Shown here: positions 57,400 to 64,000 of the stretch, in pieces
How the letters are laid out: each line of letters opens with the position of its first letter
Position numbering within the stretch: position 1 is the first letter of the stretch
NCBI GenBank assembly: GCA_030674185.1
Contig: JAPXFY010000013.1
Location: forward strand, 53,225,567-53,289,566
Direction of reading: 5' to 3'
Length of the DNA stretch: 64,000 nt
From: Monoplex corrugatus
Lineage: Eukaryota > Mollusca > Gastropoda > Littorinimorpha > Ranellidae
Program-made: the position numbers and the translations under genes
The notes under the pieces: generated by a model
What the model was told of the DNA's origin: nothing
Seen by the model: the letters and a program-made list of their open reading frames with translations, nothing else
Databases searched by the model: none

Positions 57400-58450
57400 T
57401 ACTGGGCCAAGAGGAACTACTGACATGCTAACTACCGACATGCTATTCGCTTTAAAGAGCATGAAAAGATTATGATCCGAGAAAATTAGAAACAGCAAAG
57501 CATTTGACAGTGGCATACACCAACATGTTTTTGAGAACATGAAGAAGATGGGCTTCCCCTAACATCACATTTCTCTTCTTATGACTCTTTACAATGACCA
57601 GAAAGCAAAACTTAGATCAAACAGCCAAAACTGCAAATGTTTTAGCATCAAGAAAGGAGTCTGTCAGGGATGCATTCTCTCATCTCATCTCTTTTTAACC
57701 TATACACGGAACAGGCTGTGAAAGAACCAGATATTGATATGGGAATAGAAATTGGCATCCAGAGCATAGCAGGTCTGCAGTGTGCTGATGATGCTGCACT
57801 GATGTCAGACAGTGTCATTGGCACGGGAGGAGTTCTGTACAGAGTGGTTGCGGGAGGTGGGCAAGTGGGTCTGGGTGTGGGTCTGGGTGCCCGTGGGCAG
57901 GGATGGTGCACCTTGAGGGGGATGGAGGTTGGTCATGGCGGGATATTCGAATCCACGGTGCTGCTTTGGAGAATGCGGGTGGTTTTGAGCGTTTGGGCTC
58001 AGTTGGGTCTTATGATGGCAGTTGAGCTGGGGACACCAAGGTAGGAGGGTAGGTGGCAGGATGGAAGGTGATCCAGCTCAGTGACTTTGGAGGGATGGAG
58101 GCATGCCAGCTGCCTTTGGGGTTGGGGTTCTAAAATGTCTGAACTGGCAGTAATGCTATGTCTGTGAAGCCTGGACATGCAGAAAAACATGAAAATAAAA
58201 TTGAAACAGCAGAGATGTGGTTCTGCAGGTGGCTTCTCAGGGATGATTCCATCCATAAAAGAAAAAATGAAAGCATTTTGAAAGAACTCATGGTCTAGCG
58301 TTGGCTACTGGCAGAAACGGACAGGGAAGGAAGGACAGCATTGGCCAAACCTGCAGCACCAACACAAACCCAATGACAACAGTTTTATGAACATCTGCTG
58401 CAGCGGCTTACACTGAACTCAGTGACGCTGACAGGCGATGGGTGATGGGT
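57400..58450 (+). mobile_element. LINE relic (endonuclease-RT type)
   Basis: Fragments: TTDMLTTDMLFALKSMKRL-like near 57420, YNDQKAKLRSNSQNCKCFSI near 57590, GVCQGCILSS near 57655 (motif B), LFNLYTEQAVKEPDID, CADDAALMSD near 57780 (motif C, YADD with the Tyr replaced by Cys), and a tail near 58200 (KIKLKQQRCGSAGGFSGMIP). A G/T-rich patch at 57850-58060 does not fit the family and may be an insertion. Related to 33110-35210. Confidence 0.6.
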
Positions 58451-58469
58451 CATTCTTTAAAAATGGACC

Positions 58470-58735
58470 AAGTGATATTAAAGGCAAGCATAGTACGGAG
58501 CAGACAGTTGAAGCTATCAACAAGAAACACGTTCCAAAAGTTAGAGAATTTTTGAATGAAGACAGCAAATAACATGTAAAGAGATCGTCCATGCCATTGG
58601 CATTAGTCATTAGTTCATTTGATTTTGACAAAAGCATTTGGAATGAGACATGTAGCAGGTACAATGTATCAACTTTAGTTGTCTAGCATTAAGCATTTTG
58701 GACCTGCCCAACAGGTGGGAATCAGTCATTTGGGA
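58470..58735 (+). mobile_element. mariner-type transposase relic (N-terminal HTH part)
   Basis: One frame reads GKHSTEQTVEAINKKHVPKV then REFLNEDSK and a stop; the next reads RQQITCKEIVHAIGISH. This matches the start of mariner transposases, where a V-x-x-(I/V)-x-x-x-(I/L)-x-x-D-R-R-x-T-x-x-E-I-(A/V) stretch leads into G-I-S-x-x-S helix-turn-helix. Later pieces (ILTKAFGMRHV-like) are frameshifted. No catalytic DDD part is visible. Confidence 0.5.
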
Positions 58736-58790
58736 CAATGAACGTGTGTGTGAGGTGTGCACACGTGCGTGTTTGTGTGCACATGGGCAT

Positions 58791-58792
<2 letters not shown>

Positions 58793-58862
<70 letters not shown>

Positions 58863-59074
58863 CATGTTCATGATATTCTTGAGCTCCTAAGTTTTCATCA
58901 AGACTTTTACAAATTTAAACAATTCATCTCAGGCATCTAATATCTGCAATGACTGGTCGCAGTTACTTTTGTTTATAACATCAACAATAAAAGACATACT
59001 TTTTTATTCTGGCACACAGACACACACACACAAACACACATGCACGCTTAGACACACACACATGCACATATGTA

Positions 59075-59128
<54 letters not shown>
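58793..59128. repeat. (TG)n at 58793-58860 and (CA)n at 59078-59127
   Basis: Dinucleotide tracts of opposite sense about 220 bp apart. No gene between them. Confidence 0.9.
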
Positions 59129-59130
<2 letters not shown>

Positions 59131-59379
59131 TACACAAACATGCATGCACACATACTGATCGAACAAGTTCAGTGTGTTGAAATATTTTTACTTGATACAA
59201 TTTTTTTCTCATTACTGCTTTATCCCGTACAAAAATGTCCCATGATTTTTTTTATTTTTTTTGGATTATTTTTTGGGATGGGGAGGGGAGGGGTGTCCGG
59301 ATGTATATCACACTGATTTCTTTTTTCCCAGACAGTGTGTCCCATTGGCATCTCGTCTTTCCATCTTGGATTTCAGTGG

Positions 59380-59470
59380 TCAGGTTAGCTGAATTGGCTA
59401 GCTCACTATGTTGATAATGAATGGGTTGTGGGTTCAAAACCCATGCAGACCACAGGGGTTTTTTTTGTTT
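59380..59470 (+). mobile_element. tRNA-like SINE head
   Basis: A-box-like TTAGCTGAATTGGCTAGCTC (59385-59404) and B box GGGTTCAAAACCC (59430-59442), followed by a T-rich end. No acceptor stem, so not a tRNA gene. Confidence 0.5.
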
Positions 59471-59689
59471 TTGTTTTGACTATGCGTTCAGCAGACTTAG
59501 TCTGCTAGATGGCACGTTTGGGTGGAGCACATTTGGGTGGAGCACATATGAAATTGCCCAAGTGTAATGAATCCTTCTTCAATAAACTCTCTACTCTAAA
59601 TTCTGGATGCAGCACTGCAGCAAAACCAGTGGTTGCCACTGTGGTGGTCCTATTATACATGCTACTGCAGCAATGTCCCGGGAAAGAGA
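59471..59689. other. no gene; small dispersed repeat
   Basis: GTTTGGGTGGAGCACAT is duplicated in tandem near 59517-59550 and resembles 53300-53330. Otherwise nothing seen. Confidence 0.4.
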
Positions 59690-61385
59690 GACAGTGTTGC
59701 TCTTGCCACATTTTTCACACAGGACATTTATGCAACAGTATTCTGTCTATGAAACATAGGACATCTTGCAACAGTATTCTGGTCTATGCAACACAGGACA
59801 TCTATCAACCGTATTCTGGTCTATGCAACATAGGACATGTTGCACCAGTGTTCTGTCTATGCAACATAGGACATGCTGCGCCCGTATTCTGGTTTATGCA
59901 ACACAGGACATGTTACAACAGTATTCTGGTCTATGCAACACAGGACATGTTACAACAGTATTTTGGTCTATGCAACACAGGACATGTTAAAACAGTATTC
60001 TGTCTATGCAACACAGGACATGTTGCACCAGTATTCTGTCTATGCAACATAGGACATGCTGCGCCCGTATTCTGGTTTATGCAACATAGGACAAGTTGCA
60101 CCAGTGTTCTGTCTATGCAACATAGGACATGCTGCGTCCGTATTCTGGTTTATGCAACATAGGACAAGTTGCACCAGTGTTCTGTCTATGCAACAGAGGA
60201 CATGCTGCGCCCGTATTCTGGTTTATGCAACACAGGACATGTTACAACAGTATTTTGGTCTATGCAACACAGGACATGTTACAACAGTATTCTGGTCTAT
60301 GCAACACAGGACATGTTGCACCAGTATTCTGGTCTATGCAATATAGGACAAGTTGCACCAGTGTTCTGTCTATGCAACATAGGACATGTTACAACATTAC
60401 TCTGGTCTATGCATCAAAAGACACATTTCAAAAGTATTCTGGTCTATGCATCAAAGGACACGTTTCAACAGTATTCTGGTCTATGCAACATAAGACATGT
60501 TGCAACAGTATTCTGGTCTATGCAACTTAAGACATGTTGCAACAGCATTCTGGTCTATGCAACATAGGACATGTTGCAATAGTATTCTGGTCTATGCATC
60601 AAAGGACACGTTTCAACAGTATTCTGGTTTATGCAACATAGGACATGTTGCAACAGCATTCTGGTCTATCAACACAAGACATGTTGCAACAGCATTCTGG
60701 TCTATCAACACGACATGTTGCAACAGCGTTCTGGTCTATCAACACAAGACATGTTGCAACAGCATTCTGGTCTATGTAACTTAAGACATGTTGCAACAGC
60801 ATTCTGGTCTATGCAACTTAAGACATGTTGCAACAGCATTCTGGTCTCTGCGACATAGAACATCTCTACAACAGTATGCTGATCTATGCAATATAGGACA
60901 TTTCTGCAGCAGTATTCTGTCAATGCAACACAGGACATTTGCAGACTTGTTCTCATCTACACCACATAGAACATCTCTACAACAGTAGGCTGGTCTACGC
61001 AATACAGGACATTTCTGCAGCGGTATTCTATCAATGCAACATAGGACATTTGCAAACTTATTCTCAAGTATGCAACAATGAACATTTTGCACAGTTTACG
61101 CAACACAGGACATTTCGCAACAGTGTTTTGTCTATGCAACATAGGACATTTCTGCAACAGTGTTCTGTCAATATAACACAGGACATTTGCAAACTTATTC
61201 TCTCCTATGCAGCATATTACATTTCTGTGACAATTTTGTGGTCAATGCAGCACATACATTTTGCAACAGTACTCTGGTCTATGCCAGCAAATTCTGTAAC
61301 ATTAAATTGGTCTATGCAATACAGGATATTTTGCAACAATATTCTTGTCTATGCAACATAGGACCTACTGCAACAGTATTATGAT
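59690..61385. repeat. 36-37-bp minisatellite, about 45 units
   Basis: The unit is ATGCAACATAGGACATGTTG plus CAACAGTATTCTGGTCT. The first part contains inverted CAACAT/ATGTTG arms around AGGAC, so each unit can form a small hairpin. Units at 60660-60790 lose about 3 bp, and those after 60850 drift (CATTTCTGCAGCAG and CATTTGCAGAC variants). All long frames here derive from the repeat. Confidence 0.92.
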
Positions 61386-61499
61386 CTACATGTGCGTGCT
61401 GATCATTTTCATGTTTCCACAAGCCACAAAGCACTGACATGACTTACAGGACCCGTGAGCTGTATTTTTGATGTTATATACATGTACACATGAATGGAG

Positions 61500-61690
61500 T
61501 CTGGGTACTGGCAGGTCTGTGCATACGTTGACTTGAAAGATGGGTGAATCTCTACCCTTTAACCAACAGACGCTATCCAGGCAGGCCTGCATACAGATCT
61601 TTTGATTTTAAGTTTGACGTCTTTGGAAATTTCCCTAAATCACCCTGTGTCGCCAATAAACCACACTCAGCGGTTACATCACCATCATTA
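61500..61690 (-). mobile_element. tRNA-derived SINE, family 1, antisense
   Basis: GCAGGTCTGTGCATACGTTG followed by ACTTGAAAGATGGGTGAATC, CCTTTAACCAACAGACGC, then the head remnant TTTGATTTTAAGTTTGACG, matches 32590-32790 in order. Confidence 0.55.
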
Positions 61691-62050
61691 TAATATATCT
61701 ATATGTAAATACCTACATGTGTAAATATATATATATTATATATGTATATATGCAAAAGCAAAAGCACACATTTGTAAACATATTCATATGCAAGAGTTAC
61801 ACACACATTAACATATTTATATGCAAGAGCACACACATGTGTAAATATATTCACATGCAAGTGCAGACACCTGTGTAAACATGTTTATATGCAAGAGCAC
61901 AGGTATGTGTAAGATGCATTCACAATCAGCTGTCAAGAGCATAGCTTTAACATAAATTTTCATCCCCTTATCATGACTTGTGTGACCTCTTCACCCTAGA
62001 AAACTAAAGATCAGTAAGGCAGAGATTGGTTTTAAGAGATCAGGCATTTC
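61691..62050. repeat. AT-rich, short degenerate CACAxxTGTAAATATxTTCATATGCAAG repeat
   Basis: Between 61750 and 61905 a string like TGCAAGAGCACACA with TGTAAACATATTCATA recurs about five times at about 38-45 bp. No gene. Confidence 0.5.
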
Positions 62051-62345
62051 TTGAGACAATACTTGAATGAAGATTTTCTGATGACACTACTTGAATGATC
62101 TGGTGACATTGCTCAAGTGATGGATGATCTTGCAGCGAAATTACTTGAATGATGATCTTGTGGTGAAATTACTTGAATGATCTTCTTGTGGTTACATTGC
62201 TTGAATGATATCTTTCTGGTGACATCACTTGAGTGATGTCCTTCTGGTGACATTACTTGAATAATGTTCTTGTGGTTACATTACTGAAATGACCTTTGTC
62301 TGGTGATATTATTTAAATAATGTTCCTCATTACATTCCTCACGTA
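62051..62345. repeat. about 30-35-bp degenerate tandem repeat
   Basis: TGATCTTGTGGTGACATTAC followed by TTGAATGA, or variants, recurs about nine times, and one more unit lies at 62467-62495 after an ATC/ATT-rich stretch. Confidence 0.65.
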
Positions 62346-62900
62346 AAGACTACATCATCATCATCATCACCACTATTATTATTAGTATCCTTATCATTAT
62401 ATGATCAACATTATTATTGTTAGTATTATATTATCATCATCATCACCATCATCATTATTATCATTACTTGCGGTGACATTACTTGAATGCACAAATGACT
62501 TGTATCTTTCTTCAATTTTCACAAAACTGACACACAGCCACAATCAGTTGCTGGAGTTTGAAATTAAAGAGGGATACATTGCACACGGAGAATTCCATAC
62601 ACGCTCCACCCACAACTGCCAGCAATTATATAGCAAAGTTACTGCGCCTGTGCAAAATACCGTGCACTGAAATGATATGGGGAGGTGGGAAAAGGAACCT
62701 ATGAAACATGCTGACACCACCCGAGTAATTCAGATGTTATGAAAAAATCAGTTTTTAATGTTGTGGGCTGGGATTAAACTCAAGATATCAGATCCTGACT
62801 GCACAGTTTTATCCAAAGAACCAACCAGCTCATGAAACTATCACCTCCCAAAATGAATCTTCGTCTCCAGCATGACAGGCGGTGATGCTGACTAGTGACT
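62346..62900. other. ATC/ATT tract and possible SINE trace, no gene
   Basis: 62350-62466 is ATC/ATT-rich. 62765-62830 in reverse has GAGCTGGTTGGTTC and GAGTTTAATCCC, which may be decayed A and B boxes. Nothing coding. Confidence 0.35.
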
Positions 62901-62924
62901 ACTGTTCTACCAAAGACCAAACAT

Positions 62925-63262
62925 AAAACAAACATACACTGTTGGATAATCACAATCAGCTGTTACTGTTCTACCAAAGACCCATAAAAAAACAAACAAA
63001 AAACAAACATACACTGTTGGATAATCACAATCAGCTGTTACTGTTCTTCCAAAGACCCATAAAAAAACAAACAAAAAACAAACATACACTGTTGGATAAT
63101 CACAATCAGCTGTTACTGTTCTACCAAAGACCCATAAAAAAAACAAAAAAAAACAAACATACACTGTTGGATAATCACAATCAGCTGTACTGTTCTACTA
63201 AGACCATAAAAAAAACCAAAAAAACAAACATACACTGTTGGATAATCACATCAGCTGTCAGA
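62925..63262. repeat. about 74-bp tandem repeat, five units
   Basis: The unit is AACATACACTGTTGGATAAT plus CACAATCAGCTGTTACTGTT plus CTACCAAAGACCCATAAAAA plus an A/C-rich link. Later units shorten in the A/C-rich part. Confidence 0.85.
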
Positions 63263-63579
63263 TGACCAACTGTCAGATAACCCAGTTCCATCAACAACTG
63301 AACTTTTTGTGCATCCACTTCTGAGCGAAATCACACACTGAAACACTTTGTTCCAAACATAATTAAACCTTCAAAACTAAACGTTTCAATCACAAATTAT
63401 TACGTTTATCACAGAACTCTCATGACAAATCACTCAATCCAATCATACACATATAGATCAATCCCATTACAAAATGTCAATTATGAAAATTCTCTCGCAA
63501 GAAATAAGACTACACCACAGACACAATGTCTCTTTGAAGCTTCACTCAATACAAGCCTTTCACTGATTTAGGCGCCTAT

Positions 63580-63601
63580 CCCACACACACACACACACCA
63601 C

Positions 63602-63656
<55 letters not shown>

Positions 63657-63667
63657 CACACACACAT
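63580..63667. repeat. (CA)n microsatellite
   Basis: CA tract with two single-base interruptions. Confidence 0.92.
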
Positions 63668-63846
63668 GGGGGCACTTTGAAGTCAGTCACCTGATTTGTT
63701 CTCAATCAGCTATTCAGATAGATTTTTCAGTTTCAGTTTCAGTTTCTCAAGATAACCTCTCCACCCTAGGAATGAATTCCATATGCGCCAACATCACCAA
63801 TGCCCTGAAATGGAAATGGTCCTCAATGATCAGGCACAGACCTTAA

Positions 63847-63986
63847 CACTTTCACTCCTGCACCCTGTCTACCAGCATCCTGCATTGTCAACTATGGTAA
63901 AAAAGCAAAAACTTAACCTTTGACTCCCTCAACCTATCCACCAGCTTCCTGCAGGAAGCTGGTCAACAAGTATGGGAGTCAAAGGA
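63847..63986. mobile_element. TTAA-flanked MITE (piggyBac-type), copy 2
   Basis: 140 bp between TTAA at 63843-63846 and 63987-63990. It shares CCTGCATTGTCAAC and the internal hairpin half CACCAGCTTCCTGCAGGAAG with copy 1. The left end is CACTTTCACTCCTGCACC and the right end is TATGGGAGTCAAAGGA. One hairpin arm is shortened. Confidence 0.72.
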
Positions 63987-64000
63987 TTAAATTTTTGCAG

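Noticed and set aside
59690..61385. Regularly spaced repeats resembling a CRISPR array (also 39496-40733 and 47065-47936)
   Set aside because: The repeats are head to tail without unique spacers, the genome is eukaryotic, and no cas-like gene is present. These are minisatellites or satellites.

Overview
This window looks like a piece of an invertebrate animal nuclear genome, most likely a mollusc and probably a gastropod. The evidence is split host genes with GT/AG introns, very dense (TG)n, (CA)n and (TA)n microsatellites, many decayed non-LTR retrotransposons of L2/CR1-like and RTE/BovB-like types, and tRNA-headed SINEs of a kind I associate with marine snails. Bacterial features such as operons, Shine-Dalgarno sites, rRNA or true tRNA genes are absent. 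Species assignment is inference.

Two host genes on the + strand can be read. The first (about 5.4-23.0 kb) is the C-terminal half of an arrestin-domain protein. Exons 5437-5622 and 10861-11052 are followed by two different phase-0 acceptors, 12050 and 22081. Both encode the same structural segment, the last strand of the arrestin C domain, so they look like mutually exclusive 3' exons. The second version carries a 26-unit Ser/Pro/Gly/Gln nonapeptide repeat. Exons for the N-terminal arrestin domain are not visible and should lie to the left of the window.

The second gene (44.67-56.0 kb) is a complete six-exon gene for a secreted two-domain expansin-like protein of 229 residues. It has a signal peptide, a DPBB domain and an expansin/CBM63-type C-terminal domain. 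All five junctions agree in phase, a TATA-like box lies about 80 bp upstream and AATAAA lies about 100 bp downstream. Expansins loosen plant-type cell wall polysaccharide without hydrolysis, so one in an animal suggests plant or algal feeding and a possible horizontal origin. Three of its five acceptors lie directly in tandem repeats, and one array is built from copies of the intron-exon junction itself.

The rest is mobile or repetitive DNA. By region: 0-3.6 kb, an L2-like LINE whose 5' part is inverted against its 3' part (twin-priming layout); 7.4-9.4 kb, an L2-like element with an intact 561-codon RT reading frame; 12-21.4 kb, intronic LINE relics including an inverted pair of RTE copies; 23.5-39 kb, LINE relics, SINEs, an RT fragment between 93-bp inverted repeats, and a nested LINE with a 9-bp target-site duplication; 39.5-42.5 kb, a 56-bp satellite with higher-order spacing and two LINE-tail insertions; 42.5-44.1 kb, another L2 relic; 57-64 kb, LINE and mariner relics, a 37-bp minisatellite, SINEs and a second TTAA-flanked MITE. 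A two-exon microprotein gene (30.49-31.22 kb) is possible but weak.
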